A DNA stretch of 64,000 bases from Mimachlamys varia. Taxonomy: Eukaryota; Mollusca; Bivalvia; Pectinida; Pectinidae. Under the pieces are notes generated by a model. It had not been told where the DNA came from. It did no database searches and saw only the letters and a program-made list of their open reading frames with translations. The stretch lies in NCBI GenBank assembly GCA_947623455.1, contig OX392530.1, positions 436,501 to 500,500 on the forward strand, in the 5' to 3' direction. Numbering within the stretch: position 1 is the first letter of the stretch; every line of letters starts with the position of its first letter. The position numbers and the translations under genes are program-made. Below are positions 1 to 12,953 of the stretch, piece by piece.

Positions 1-1800
1 TTGTCACTTTATGATGACCTTGCAATGTGTTCACTTTATGTTGAACTAGCTAGGCCTTCTTACAATGTGGACGGGGGGGGGGTAACCGTTGTACCTTATT
101 GTACAATATATGGGTGAAGCTGGTTCATATCAAGTCTGCAACTCTTGGTTAACTGCGAAACTCTAGAATTTATGACGGTTTTGCATTCCTCCTTTATTTC
201 TATGTTCTCTATAAGAAAGGAATTACACTGGAGCCGGGTTTACCTTGTGTACCTCATTATTATACATCAGTGTTGGGAATCGGTTGGGATTTTCATAATC
301 GATTATTATTTAGACTTAAGTTACTAATCAATCAATTATAATCAGAAAAGATTGTTCCAAAAAAAAAAGTCATGTTTAATGACTGCAGTGCTGAAGTTTA
401 CTTGTTCTGAATATTATAGTATTTTATGCAGTGTACTGAAAGAACATCTTTGTGACTATCATTGATTGGTTATAATTTTGTTGGATTTGATATTTATATG
501 ATACCTATACTGTAATAGAAACAGTGTTTGATTACTAGAATGAAGAAAAACAGTATACATTGTCCTTGCTTAACAAATTGTGTTTTCTTCTTCATGATTT
601 CACATTTTGCATGTCCTTCAATAGTTAAGCTAATGAGTAAAGAGTCGCCACTGGCTGGACACACATATAAATAACAGGACAACATGGACCGAACCTTCAA
701 CTGAACAGGTGATGCAAACGATAGAAGCAGGCCAGAATTACCGCTGAGTTAAAAATTGGTGTTGATTGTTTTTTTTTGTTTTTCAAATAATCGATTTTTG
801 AAATTTATAATCGATCATCGCCACAGCAGGAATAACTGATTGATTATTGATTATTCATCCAAACACTGTTATACATTGTACATGTATATGGCCGTCATTT
901 TGAAAAATTCTCAACTTCAACCACTGATGAATGATGCCTAATTTATGTAATCAGGCCTAAAATTTTGACATATCAGTGGCAGGTGACTGAAACTAAAAAC
1001 CATGTTTATTTTCATTTATGCACAGACAGGGCCTGCCACACATTTGCAGACATAACCTCTCAGTCATAATTTTCAAACAGTTGAGATTCTTACCCCAAAT
1101 TGCTGTTCATAAAAAGACAAATGTTTTCCATGAAGTGATCATGACTGCTTCATGATAATAAAAAATATATGACCATTTCCAAAGTCACATATAGTCAAAT
1201 GATTAAAAACAAAGGATCTAAGGTGGTGAATTCAGCAGGTTACACGCTGGGCTGAAGGGCTTTGAAGTTTGTTCAGCTTAATAACCTTGTTAGACTTCCA
1301 AGGTCGCTGGGATCAAAATAATGCGCTAAAATCTTTAAAACAGGCTCTAAAGAGGACTTACATGTCAATTTCATTGATACATTTTATATATTTATAACAA
1401 TTTTTACTGCATTTTCCATGCATCATGAAAAACTATTGGTTATAATGTGACATTTCTTTTGGGGAATAGATATCATCAGACTGAACACACAGGGCACCTG
1501 TTGTCTGCCCTTGGTGTGACCTGGGACGGAACCAACCCTATACCGGGTATATATATCTCTGTGTAGCACTATACAGCAAAGCTTTGTTGGGTCAGCCAAA
1601 TCAATATTAGTATTGGTCTGTGGCTGTATCAGACATGCCCAGTTCATCAATAGTCTATATATTTTACCCGGCTGTGTGGACGGCTGATTGATGTGTGCAC
1701 TAGTTGCTGTACTGGTATGGGGAAAGTTATAGCTTGTATTCAGGTGCCTTTCTTACCAACCACAGGGTATTGTTAAGTAAATGTTGTCCTACATCTGATA
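1..1800. other. No gene seen; AT-rich non-coding DNA
   Basis: Only short open frames without recognisable domains. There is a poly-G run near 71-80 and several A/T homopolymers. It may be intergenic or an intron of the FAM110 gene, whose first coding exon was not found; I looked for the family's N-terminal segment here and did not recognise it. Confidence 0.5.
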
Positions 1801-4800
1801 AAAAGGCTGAAACATCAAGGTATAAAGGGCTGAAACATCAATGTACAAAGGGCTGAAACATCAAGGTATAAAGGGCTGAAACATCAATGTACAAAGGGCT
1901 GAAACATCAATGTACAAAGGGCTGAAACATCAATGTACAAAGGGCTGGAACATCAAGGTACAGAGGGCTGAAACATCAAGGTATAAAGGGCTGGAACATC
2001 AAGGTACAGAGGGCTGAAACATCAAGGTATAAAGGGCTGAAACATCAAGGTATAAAGGGCTGAAACATCAAGGTATAAAGGGCTGAAACATCAAGGTATA
2101 AAGGGCTGAAACATCAAGGTATAAAGGGCTGAAACATCAAGGTATAAAGGGCTGAAACATCAATGTACAAAGGGCTGAAACATCAAGGTATAAAGGGCTG
2201 AAACATCAATGTATAAAGGGCTGAAACATCAATGTATAAAGGGCTGAAACATCAAGGTATAAAGGGCTGAAACATCAAGGTATAAAGGGCTGAAACATCA
2301 AAGTATAAAGGGCTGAAACATCAATGTATAAAGGGCTGAAACATCAATGTATAAAGGGCTGAAACATCAAGGTATAAAGGGCTGAAACATCAATGTATAA
2401 AGGGCTGAAACATCAATGTATAAAGGGCTGAAACATCAATGTACAAAGGGCTGGAACATCAAGGTACAAAGGGCTGAACCATCAAGGTACAAAGGGCTGA
2501 AGCATCAATGTATAAAGGACTGAAACATCAAGGTACAAAGGACTGAAACATCAAGGTACAAAGGGCTGAATCACCAAGGTACAAAGGACTGAAACATCAA
2601 GGTACAAAGGGCTGAAACATCAAGGTACAAAGGGCTGAAACATCAAGGTACAAAGGGCTGAAACATCAAGGTACAAAGGGCTGAAACAGCAAGGCACAAA
2701 GGGCTGAAACATCAAGGTGCACAGGGCTGTATCACCAAGGTACAAAGGGCTGAAACATCAAGGTACAAAGGGCTGAAACATCAAGGTACACAGGGCTGTA
2801 TCATCAAGGTACAAAGGGTTAAAACATCAAGGCACAAAGGACTTAAACATCAAGGCACAAAGGGCTGAAACATCGATGTACAAAGGGCTGAAACATCAAG
2901 GTACAAAGGGCTGAAACATCAAGGTACAAAGGGCTGAAACATCAAGGTACAAAGGGCTGAAACATCAAGGTAAAAAAGGTTGAAACATCAAGGTAAAAGG
3001 ACTGAAACATCTGATAAAAAGGACTGAAACATCAAGGTACATTTGTACAAAGGACTGAAACATCAAGGTACAAAGGGCTGAAACATCAAGGTATAAAGGG
3101 CTGAAACATCAAGGTACAAATGGCTGAAACATCAAGGTACAAAGGGCTGAAACATCAAAGTACAAAGGGCTGAAACATCAAGGTACAAAGGGCTGAAACA
3201 TCAAGGTACAAAGGGCTGAAACATCAAGGTACAAAGGGCTGAAACATCAAGGTACAAAGGGCTGAAACATCGATGTACAAAGGACTGAAACATCAAGGTA
3301 CAAATGACTGAAACATCAAGGTACAAAGGGCTGAAACATCAAGGTACAAAGGGCTGAAACATCAAGGTACAAAGGACTGAAACATCAAGGTACAAAGGGC
3401 TGAAACATCAAGGTACAAAGGGCTGAAACATCAAGGTACAAAGGACTGAAACATCAAGGTACAAAGGACTGAAACATCAAGGTACAAAGGGCTGAATCAT
3501 CAAGGTACAAAGGGCTGAAACATCAAGGTACAAAGGGCTGAAACATCAATGTACAAAGGGCTGAAACATCAATGTACAAAGGGCTGAAACATCAAGGTAC
3601 AAAGGGCTGTATCACCAAGGTACAAAGGGCTGAATCATCAAGGTACAAAGGGCTGTATCACCAAGGTACAAAGGACTGAAACATCAATGTACAAAGGACT
3701 GAAACATCAAGGTACAAAGGACTGAAACATCAAGGTACAAAGGGCTGAAACATCAAGGTACAAAGGGCTGTATCACCTAGGTACAAAGGGCTGAATCATC
3801 AAGGTACAAAGGGCTGTATCACCAAGGTACAAAGGGCTGAAACATCAAGGTACAAAGGGCTGAAACATCAAGGTACAAAGGGCTGAAACATCAATGTACA
3901 AAGTGCTGAAACATCAAGGTACAAAGGGCTGAAACATCAAGGTACAAAGGGCTGAAACATCAAGGTACAAAGGGCTGAAACATCGATGTACAAACGACTG
4001 AAACATCAAGGTACAAATGACTGAAACATCAAGGTACAAAGGGCTGAAACATCAAGGTACAAAGGGCTGAAATATCAAGGTACAAAGGGCTGTATCACTA
4101 AGGTACAAAGGGCTGAAACATCAATGTACCAAGGGCTGAAACATCAATGTACAAAGGACTGAATCATCAAGGTACAAAGGACTGAAACATCAAGGTACAA
4201 AGGGCTGAATCATCAAGGTACAAAGGGCTGTATCACCAAGGTACAAAGGGCTGAAACATCAATGTACAAAGGACTGAAACATCAAGGTACAAAGGGCTGA
4301 AACATCAAGGTTCAAAGGGCTGAAACATCAAGGTACAAAGGGCTGTATCACCAAGGTACAAAGGGCTGAAACATCAATGTACAAAGGACTGAAACATCAA
4401 GGTACAAAGGGCTGAATCACCAAGGTACAAAGGGCTGAAACATCAAGGTACAAAGGGCTGAAACATCAAGGTACAAAGGGCTGAAACATCAATGTACAAA
4501 GGACTGAAACATCAAGGTACAAAGGGCTGTATCACCAAGGTACAAAGGACTGAAACATCAATGTACAAAGGACTGAAACATCAATGTACAAAGGACTGAA
4601 ACATCAAGGTACAAAGGGCTGTATCACCAAGGTACAAAGGGCTGAATCATCAAGGTACAAAGGGCTGTATCACCAAGGTACAAAGGGCTGAAACATCAAG
4701 GTACAAAGGGCTGAAACATCAATGTACAAAGGACTGAAACATCAAGGTACAAAGGGCTGTATCACCAAGGTACAAAGGGCTGAAACATCAATGTACAAAG

Positions 4801-5501
4801 GGCTGAAACATCAATGTATAATGGACTGAAACATCAAGGTACAAAGGACTGAAACATCAAGGTACAAAAGGCTGTATCACCAAGGTACAAAGGGCTGAAA
4901 CATCAAGGTACAAAGGGCTGAAACATCAAGGTACAAAGGGCTGAAACATCAAGGTACAAAGGGCTGAAATATCAATGTACAAAGGACTGAAACATCAAGG
5001 TACAAAGGGCTGAAACATCAAGGTACAAAGGGCTGAAACATCAATGTACAAAGGGCTGAAACATCAAGGTACAAAGGGCTGAAATATCAATGTACAAAGG
5101 ACTGAAACATCAAGGTACAAAGGGCTGAAACATCAAGGTACAAAGGGCTGAAACATCAAGGTACAAAGGGCTGAAACATCAAGGTACAAAGGGCTAAAAC
5201 ATCAAGGTACAAAGGACTGAAACATCAAGGTACAAAGGGCTGAAACATCAAGGTACAAAGGACTGAAACATCAAGGTACAAAGGGCTGAAACATCAAGGT
5301 ACAAAGGGCTGAAACATCAAGGTACAAAGGGCTGAAACATCAAGGTACAAAGGGCTGAAACATCAAGGTACAAAGGGCTGAAACATCAAGGTACAAAGTA
5401 CAAAGGACTGAAACATCAAGGTACAAAGGGCTGAATCATCAAGGTACAAAGGGCTGAAACATCAAGGTACAAAGGGCTGAAGCATCAAGGTACCAAGGGC
5501 C
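1801..5501. repeat. Minisatellite array, 23-bp unit, about 160 copies
   Basis: Head-to-tail repeats with the core GGGCTGAAACATCAAGGTA followed by CAAA or TAAA. The left part (to about 2450) is dominated by the TATAAAG form and the remainder by TACAAAG. Units with CTGTATCACC in place of CTGAAACATC are scattered between about 2720 and 4880. The period of 23 was counted directly. Confidence 0.97.
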
Positions 5502-5780
5502 CAATTTTCTTCAAGGTCACCAATGGTCCATCCTTCAAGGTCACCAATGGTCCATCCTTCAAGGTCACCAATGGCTCAAATTTCAAGGACCAACTCTTTA
5601 AAGTACCAAGGGGTCAATGTTCAATATACCAAGGGTTCAGTCTTCATGGTACCAAGGGCTGAATCTTCAAGGTACCAATTAGGGCTCAAATTCCAAAGTA
5701 CCAAGGGCCCAAAAGGTTCATTCTTCAAGGTACAAAGGGCTCAGTGTTCAAGGTACTAAGGTCTGTAAGGTACAAGGGTT
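5502..5780. repeat. Degenerate flank of the 23-bp array
   Basis: Diverged units (TTCAAGGTACCAAGGGCTC, TTCAAGGTCACCAATGG) continue the array with a slightly longer and less regular period. This looks like an old array edge. Confidence 0.8.
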
Positions 5781-5837
5781 AAATTTGTTTTTAACAGGGT
5801 CTTTTGAATGACTGAAAGAGCATAGGTACTGATATTT

Positions 5838-6686
5838 GACCTGGTCTCCAAGCTGTGTGGGAGTAATGTTGGACGTGAGGTCTGACCTGCTGTTCTCCAA
5901 GCTGTGTGGGAGTAATGTTGGAGATGAGGTCTGACCTGCCGTTCTCCAAGCTGTGTGGGAGTAATGTTGGAGATGAGGTCTGACCTGCTGTTCTCCAAGC
6001 TGTGTGGGAGTAATGTTGAAGATGAGGTCTGACCTGCTGTTCTCCAAGCTGTGTGGGAGTAATGTTGAAGATGAGGTCTGACCTGCTGTTCTCCAAGCCG
6101 CGTGGGAGTAATGTTGAAGATGAGGTCTGACCTGCCGTTCTCCAAGCTGTGTGGGAGTAATGTTAAAGATGAGGTCTGACCTGCCGTTCTCCAAGCTGTG
6201 TGGGAGTAATGTTGGAGATGAGGTCTGACCTGCCGTTCTCCAAGCTGTGTGGGAGTAATGTTGGAGATGAGGTTTGACCTGCCGTTCTCCAAGCTGTGTG
6301 GGAGTAATGTTGGAGATGAGGTCTGACCTGCTGTTCTCTGTGTGGGAGTAATGTTGGAGATGAGGTCTGACCTGCCGTTCTCCAAGCTGTGTGGGAGTAA
6401 TGTTGGAGATGAGGTTTGACCTGCCGTTCTCCAAGCTGTGTGGGAGTAATGTTGGAGATGAGGTCTGACCTGCTGTTCTCTGTGTGGGAGTAATGTTGGA
6501 GATGAGGTCTGACCTGCCGTTCTCCAAGCTGTGTGGGAGTAATGTTGGAGATGAGGTTTGACCTGCCGTTCTCCAAGCTGTGTGGGAGTAATGTTGGAGA
6601 TGAGGTCTGACCTGCCGTTCTCCAAGCTGTGTGGGAGTAATGTTGGAGATGAGGTCTGACCTGCCGTTCTCTGTGTGGGAGTAATA
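5838..6686. repeat. Minisatellite array, 49-bp unit, about 17 copies
   Basis: The unit runs from GTTCTCCAAGCTGTGTGGGA through GTAATGTTGGAGATGAGG to TCTGACCTGCC. Spacing of 49 was measured between GTTCTCC at 5892 and 5941. A few units lack CCAAGCTG, near 6334, 6478 and 6670. The unit has no stop codon on the minus strand, so long open frames (over 300 codons) arise there in more than one frame; they are not credible genes. Confidence 0.96.
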
Positions 6687-7077
6687 AATGTCAGAATCAA
6701 GCCTCATGTCATATGTTACATTCTTCTAATTTTCCTGGCAGTGAGATGGAAGTAAAAATTGTTTCAGTGTAAGAATTACATAACTGGAGTTTGTGGTACT
6801 AATCAGATCCATTAGAAGGCTTATTTACTGACTACTGCGGCTATGACTTGAGGCGATGGTACAGGGTCTACATAGCTCGATCTTCAGGCAGCAGTCTCTT
6901 GTCTATATTCCACGTGGTTCTGGCTGCCACAAAACCTCCTACCAAACACAACAGTGTTGTCCTTTAGAATTTCATTAGTGAATAATTGTTTAATCTTTCA
7001 GCAAGTTTCCACATATAACTTGTGTAGACCTGTAAAATGAGAGTTTCTACTTTTCCTGATTGTCTCATTAATTGTTA
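6687..7077. other. Non-coding spacer between two arrays
   Basis: Unique-looking sequence with no open frame of note and no recognised motif. Confidence 0.5.
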
Positions 7078-8700
7078 TAGGGTATGTAAATAATGTCTGA
7101 GTATCTAAATAATGTCTGTGTATCTAAATAATGTCTGTGTATCTAAATAATGTCTGTGTATCTAAATAATGTCTGGGTATCTAAATAATGTCTGTGTATC
7201 TAAATAATGTCTGGGTATCTAAATAATGTCTTTGTATCTAAATAATGTCTGGGTATCTAAATAATGTCTGGGTATCTAAATAATGTCTGTGTATCTAAAT
7301 AATGTCTGTGTATCTAAATAATGTCTGAGTATCTAAATAATGTCTGAGTATCTAAATAATGTCTGAGTATCTCAATAATGTCTGAGTATCTCAATAATGT
7401 CTGAGTATCTAAATAATGTCTGTGTATCTAAATAATGTCTGAGTATCTATATAATGTCTGAGTATCTCAATAATGTCTGAGTATCTAAATAATGTCTGGG
7501 TATCTCAATAATGTCTGTGTATCTAAATAATGTCTGTGTATCTAAATAATGTCTGAGTATCTATATAATGTCTGAGTATCTAAATAATGTCTGTGTATCT
7601 AAATAATGTCTGAGTATCTAAATAATGTCTGTGTATCTTAATAATGTCTGGGTATCTAAATATGTCTGAGTATCTATATAATGTCTGAGTATCTAAATAA
7701 TGTCTGAGTATCTCAATAATGTCTGGGTATCTAAATAATGTCTGAGTATCTAAATAATGTCTTGGTATCTAAATAATGTCTGAGTATCTCAATAATGTCT
7801 GAGTATCTCAATAATGTCTGGGTATCTAAATAATATCTGGGTATCTAAATATGTCTGAGTATCTATATAATGTCTGAGTATCTAAATAATATCTTGGTAT
7901 CTAAATAATGTCTTGGTATCTAAATAATGTCTGAGTATCTATATAATGTCTGAGTATCTATATAATGTCTGTGTATCTCAATAATGTCTGAGTATCTAAA
8001 TAATGTCTGTGTATCTCAATAATATCTGAGTATCTAAATAATGTCTGAGTATCTAAATAATGTCTGAGTATCTAAATAATGTCTGAGTATCTCAATAATG
8101 TCTGTGTATCTCAATAATGTCTGGGAATCTAAATAATGTCTGAGTATCTAAATAATGTCCGGGTATCTAAATAATGTCTGAGTATCTCAATAATGTCTGG
8201 GTATCTAAATAATGTCTGTGTATCTCAATAATGTCTGTGTATCTAAATAATGTCTGAGTATCTAAATAATGTCTGAGTATCTAAATAATGTCTGGGTATC
8301 TAAATAATGTCTGTGAATCTAAATAATGTCTGAGTATCTAAATAATGTCTGGGTATCTAAATAATGTCTGTGAATCTAAATAATGTCTGAGTATCTAAAT
8401 AATGTCTGGGTATCTAAATAATGTCTGTGTATCTAAATAATGTCCGGGTATCTAAATGATGTCTGTGTATCTAAATAATGTCTGGGTATCTAAATAATGT
8501 CTGGGTATCTAAATAATGTCTTGGTATCTAAATAATGTCTGTGTATCTAAATAATGTCTGTGTATCTAAATAATATCTGTGTATCTAAATAATGTCTGTG
8601 TATCTAAATAATGTCTGAGTATCTTAATAATGTCTGTGTATCTAAATAATGTCTCTGTATCGAAATAATGTATGGGTATCTAAATGTCTGAGTATCTGTT
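7078..8700. repeat. Minisatellite array, 19-bp unit, about 85 copies
   Basis: Unit TATCTAAATAATGTCTGWG, AT-rich, with point variants (TATCTCAATAATG, TATCTATATAATG) and occasional deletions. Both edges are visible. Confidence 0.97.
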
Positions 8701-9207
8701 TTCATTATATAATTATATCAGGTTTGTTGTGTATAATTTTCTGCCTTTTTCATGCATACATACAATTCTGATCAAGAAGAAAGCTCTGGAGTGTACTAGC
8801 ACAGTGTCCAATGTGTTATAATAAAAGGTTCCATACAAATCTTAGACACCACAGAGTCTCTATAGAGAATGAAGGAGACAGACAATAAGCCGTGAAAACC
8901 CCTGCTATATACATGTATATAAACCCACATTGTCAGATGGAAGCTTAGTTGTGGCGTACGTCCCTTCTTTACTGTGCTAAACACACAAGGCAATGCATGA
9001 GTTAGGAGGGAAGTTGCCTCACCAAATTAAATATGTTTTGCCTATTAATTTCCTACCGGGGAAGCTGGAGGGTACGAATACTTTACCTGCCGTCTATCCG
9101 TCTGTCACCTTTTTGGGGTGTCCACTGAATTATCGGAAATTTTCAAAGTTCAAGGGCCGTAACTCTGTAAAATATAATTCAACTGTAACCAAATTAGAAC
9201 TTGACCT
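8701..9207. other. No gene seen
   Basis: Short open frames only, without homology I can recognise. It lies between the 19-bp array and a fold-back element upstream of the first visible FAM110 exon. Confidence 0.45.
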
Positions 9208-9388
9208 AGATAACCCTATAATGTATCTGTATACCAAATATCAGTTCAATATGTGCACATGTTGCAGAGATAATCCCTGCAACGTGTGCACATATACGCA
9301 CTGATAATGCAGTTTCCGTGCATTATCTCTGCTACATGTGCACATATTGAACTTAAATTTAGTATACATATACATCATGGGGATATCT
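9208..9388. repeat. Fold-back (inverted-repeat) element
   Basis: Two arms of about 60-75 bp face each other. The left arm includes CAATATGTGCACATGTTGCA and AGAGATAAT; the right arm includes ATTATCTCTGC and TACATGTGCACATATTG. The pairing extends outward through ATGTATCTGTATAC and its partner GTATACATATACAT. It is consistent with a MITE or a collapsed inverted duplication, in the FAM110 upstream intron or flank. Confidence 0.75.
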
Positions 9389-9595
9389 ACGTGAAGTCCC
9401 TGTAATTTGTTTAATGAATCATTGCATCTTATATTAATGTAATAACTTGAGGGGGCCAATAGGGGACATGTATTGCTTCAGCAGTTCTCGATATGCTTTT
9501 TATTACTGCAATCATTCACACCAAGGGAAATCGTGAGCTGTTATTCATTAGCAGCATAGTAAATTGATCAATGTTTTTATTTTTGATTCCTGCAG

Positions 9596-9716
9596 CACAT
9601 CGACGTAAGAGTGCAGTCGAGCTGTTAGAAGCATCCAAGAGTGAGTACGTCAAAAGTCAGAGTGTTCTGAAGACAAGACAGGAGCTAAAACATCCCGAGA
9701 ATTTACACATAGGGAA
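9596..9716 (+). CDS. FAM110: FAM110 exon (N-terminal conserved block)
   Basis: Bounded by TTCCTGCAG acceptor and GTAAGT donor. It encodes 39 full codons starting HRRKSAVELLEASK and ending LHIG. Phase 2 entry is supplied by a missing upstream exon, and it leaves two bases (AA) completed by G at 11835. Confidence 0.9.
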
Positions 9717-12700
9717 GTAAGTAACACATAACAACATGTAAGGTTCTTCAACTGGAAAAGCTTCATCTTGTATTTTTGTATTCCACCATTATCAGATGGT
9801 GGGCTACATATCCAAGTTGGCCTTTTTCTGTGGTCCATCATGGTTTGTTATTGGGATTTCTTGTAAAATACTGGATGAATCTTTCTCAAATTTCATTTAT
9901 AAATAGGTTTCTCTTGATCCTTAGATTTTGCTGAGAGGAGATGTATCCTTGTTTTTACATTTTTCAAATTTCATATAGTTAAAGATTTAATACACCCAAG
10001 TCATGGAAAAAGTTCATTTACATCTAAGAACAGTTGACGATCATCAATGACCGGCACCAAGATCACTCTGGAAACCTTGTCTGATAATATTGCATATCAG
10101 ATTGAAAAGTTTGTTGAAAAAAATTTAAAAAAATAAAAATGAATCATTGCATGAAGTACAAATTATGATAAGGAAAATTAATTAGCATGGGAGAGATAAG
10201 CCTTCGGCCACTGATAGTGTGACATACTTGGGTTTAGGAGATTCTGTAAATAGATGTACGGTAATAGCTTTGGTTTATGTAAGAAATCTTCTTTGTTGGA
10301 CTTAACATACTGAATCTGCTTATTGTGCACGAAACACGAGCAGCTGACAGTTTCTGCTCCTGCCCAGTTTGAGTTAACACACTACTCTCTGTCATTTATT
10401 ATTCAGTGTATACTGGGATTCCAGTCAAACCTTCCTCCAGTACTTAAAGCACATAAATTGTACTATTCAACAGAAAGTCTACCTAGCTGATTAGAAATCA
10501 TGTTAGCAAAAGATGCATCTAATATAGCGACCCACCAGGTCAAATAAGAGACAGAATTTTTATGACCCAAAGGGTCAGGATGACCTGTAGCGATCGTGCA
10601 TTGTCTGTTGTCCGACGTGCAATGATTCGTCCGTGAACTTTTTCTTCAAAGGACTTCTTCTCAATAACCGAAAGGCCCAGAGTGATGATACAAAGGTTAA
10701 TGCATGCAGCATGTCAGGTTGAAGGGCTACCAAGTTTGTTAAGATATGAATGACCTTGATATACGTTCAAGGTCACAGGTGTCAAATGTGTGAAAATCTT
10801 CGAGCAACTTCTTCTCAATAACCAAAGGCCTAGGGAACTGATATTTGTCCGGTAGATTGCTGGGATGAAGGGCTACCATGTTTGTTAAAATAAATGAATT
10901 TGACCTACTTTCAAGGTCACAGAGGTCAAATAAGTTAATATCATAACCAAATAAAATTATATATAGTCAGATGGCCTGTTGGGCCTCTTGTATGCATCTA
11001 AAACAATTTTGAATTTATTGAGCTTATAGACCTTAAACTGAGTGGTGTTTTCAGTGATGTTTACTTATTATTTCTTTACAATGTCACAGTTTGGGTCCCC
11101 TAAACATTACAATATCACACGCTGGTGAAGAAAATATTTTTTCAAAAAGGACACATTAAACAAATGAATGCTTTCAGGCCCCTTAGACCTCTTCGTCCAC
11201 TGGAAGTGATTCACAGGTTTCGTTGTTTATAGAATTGTTCACTAGGTGTACCAAAGCAAATTGGGTTAGATATGTACAAACTTTGGGGTTTATATATAAT
11301 TTCTATGACAAATGTTGGAGTTTTTAGTTGAATCCTGCAATGGTACAAAATCTATATCTCTGTTCAGATGGCTTGTAATCATTACCTGCTGCAGTCAGCC
11401 AGGCGTGGATAGATAACTCTAGCAGCGAGGGGGCAGAACATTACACTCATAATGATGGAGAAAAAAATACAACATCCATTTACACAAGTGCAATACAAAA
11501 AAACTGTTTTAAATTAAGAAGACATTTGCGTGCTGTTTTCATTTAAACAAGAATGATTTCAGCAGTTCCTTTATTTTACCAGACATTACATTCTGTGTTG
11601 TAAGTGTTAGCTGGCTGCATGTATTTGTGTTGGATTCTCCTACAACCAGAAAAAAATGTGTTTTAACAAATCAATTCCAAATACAGTTATTTTGGTTTGT
11701 TCGAAAACAGATGTAGGACCTAGACATTTGATTGCACTATACAGAGTATTTGGATCGTCAGATTATAGACCTTACATGCGAGACCTCTTACCCTGGCAGG
11801 CATTGTATAATCAATATTGTTTACTTTCCTACAGGCAAAAGCACAGTCATCTGGGACGATCCAAATCAGAATTCTCTCTGGCCTTTGGAGACTCGGATTG
11901 GAATGAAAACTGCTCATTCATTGATGGAGGCCCTGTAGTCTCAGTGTCACCATCTGGTGAGAAGGAAAAAACAAAGTGCCGCCCCCCTGAACTTCCACCA
12001 AAACCATCAAAATTTAGCATCTCAAGTGGAACGGAACGATTAAATCAGGTACATCAGTGTGTTGAAACCAGTGATTCTTCCAAATTCAGTACTACAGAAG
12101 ATGGCCGTCCTCGATGCCTTAGTGCCAATTCTGCCTCCTCAAATTGTGTAAGTGACAAATCTGAAAAAAGTTACAGCAACTGTAGTAAGAGTAGGACTAG
12201 CAATCAAAAGATGAACTCTGTCTCCAAAGATGGTGACACTAAACCAAAATCACCACAGACGAGAGACCCTGTGAGACCACCAAGGTCTCGGGACTGCCTT
12301 CTACCCTCAACCCATCAACCTCTAAGTACATCAGTCACGGTGCTAGTGGAAAAGAGATGTTCAGGGGAGAGCACAACACACACTCCAACAGACACTGCTA
12401 TTTTACGGAGGAAGAAGAAAACCCTCCACAGGTCTCAATCTGACCTCAGTTGCCAACATTCCAGAAACAGCTCTGATTTCTCAGATTTAAGTTCTAGACT
12501 TTCTCGGACAAGCACAGAACTAGAGCGATTTTTTAATGAAATGGGTATAGACCGAAGTGTTCTGGACCCTATGATGAAGCTACAGCACAATCACAAAAAG
12601 GAAAGTGACTATTTTGAGAGTTTGAGTTCCTTGGAACTGGGTTCTGAGGATCGTAGCTCCTTGAGTGGTGTGTCCCAAAGTGGAAAGAGTCAAACCGACA

Positions 12701-12831
12701 AAGAAAAGAAGGAGGATGGGAAAGAACGTAGCTCTTCACAAGGAACACAGGTGGAGAAAAATGCACGTATCATTAAATGGTTATGCAATGTGAAGAAGGC
12801 AAGATTTCCTCCCCCGCAGCAAGTATCCTAA
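9596..12831 (+). CDS. FAM110: FAM110-family protein, 3' part of gene (two exons; N-terminus not in view)
   Basis: FAM110 proteins are small cytoplasmic proteins linked in vertebrates to centrosomes, spindle poles and microtubules. The coding exons are 9596-9716 and 11835-12831, joined in phase (AA|G = Lys), giving about 372 residues of product. Family hallmarks in order: RKSAVELLEASKSEYVKSQ in the first visible exon (vertebrate members have an SAVERLEADKAKYVKSQ-like block), a proline stretch PPELPPKPSK, the serine-rich middle, HRSQSDLS, ELERFFNEMGID, and the C-terminal VEKNARIIKWLCNVKKAR. Exon 9596 starts in mid-codon after a CAG acceptor, so an upstream exon must supply about 25-35 N-terminal residues; I could not find it. 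The 391-codon open frame starting at 11656 runs through intron sequence, and the true exon starts at 11835. Which vertebrate paralogue it matches best cannot be told. Confidence 0.9.
10537..10992 (+). mobile_element. Pearl/HINE-like non-autonomous element in FAM110 intron
   Basis: Begins with AGGTCA and GGGTCAGGATGACCTGTAG. It contains two diverged core repeats (CAATAACC...GGCC, GAAGGGCTACCAAGTTTGTT, TTCAAGGTCACAG, GGTCAAAT). It ends AGTCAGATGGCCTGTTGGGCCTCTTG. The subterminal GTCATC/GATGGC inverted pairs and the 3' hairpin match the other copies in this window. Confidence 0.7.
11835..12831 (+). CDS. FAM110: FAM110 terminal coding exon
   Basis: Starts after TTTCCTACAG and ends at TAA. It encodes 331 residues after the junction Lys, including the Pro-rich PPELPPKPSK, HRSQSDLS, ELERFFNEMGID and the near-terminal NARIIKWLCNVKKAR. 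The middle is low-complexity Ser/Thr/Lys-rich, as in relatives. Confidence 0.92.
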
Positions 12832-12947
12832 CAGTAGCTTCATGTCCTAGTAAATGTAAGTAGAGTATGAACGTCGTCATAATAAGTTGGCAGAACAGAT
12901 GTCTATAAGAGTTGGGGTGCATTTCTTGCATGACATTTCCAATTTCT

Positions 12948-12953
12948 AATAAA
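12948..12953 (+). terminator. Candidate polyadenylation signal of FAM110
   Basis: AATAAA about 117 bp after the stop codon. It is the first canonical hexamer downstream; cleavage is not verifiable here. Confidence 0.4.

Noticed and set aside
1801..5501. CRISPR-like array
   Set aside because: The short repeats are directly adjacent with no unique spacers, in a eukaryotic genome; it is a minisatellite.
5748..6707. Minus-strand open frames of 319 and 314 codons (NITPTQ, SLENGRSDL repeats)
   Set aside because: They lie wholly in the 49-bp array. The unit has no stop on that strand in more than one frame, and 49 is not a multiple of three, so the frames simply cycle through the same repeat.
11656..11834. 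ATG at 11656 as the FAM110 start
   Set aside because: The first 60 codons have no family similarity, while a strong acceptor at 11834/11835 and exact phase agreement with the 9596-9716 exon show that they are intron.
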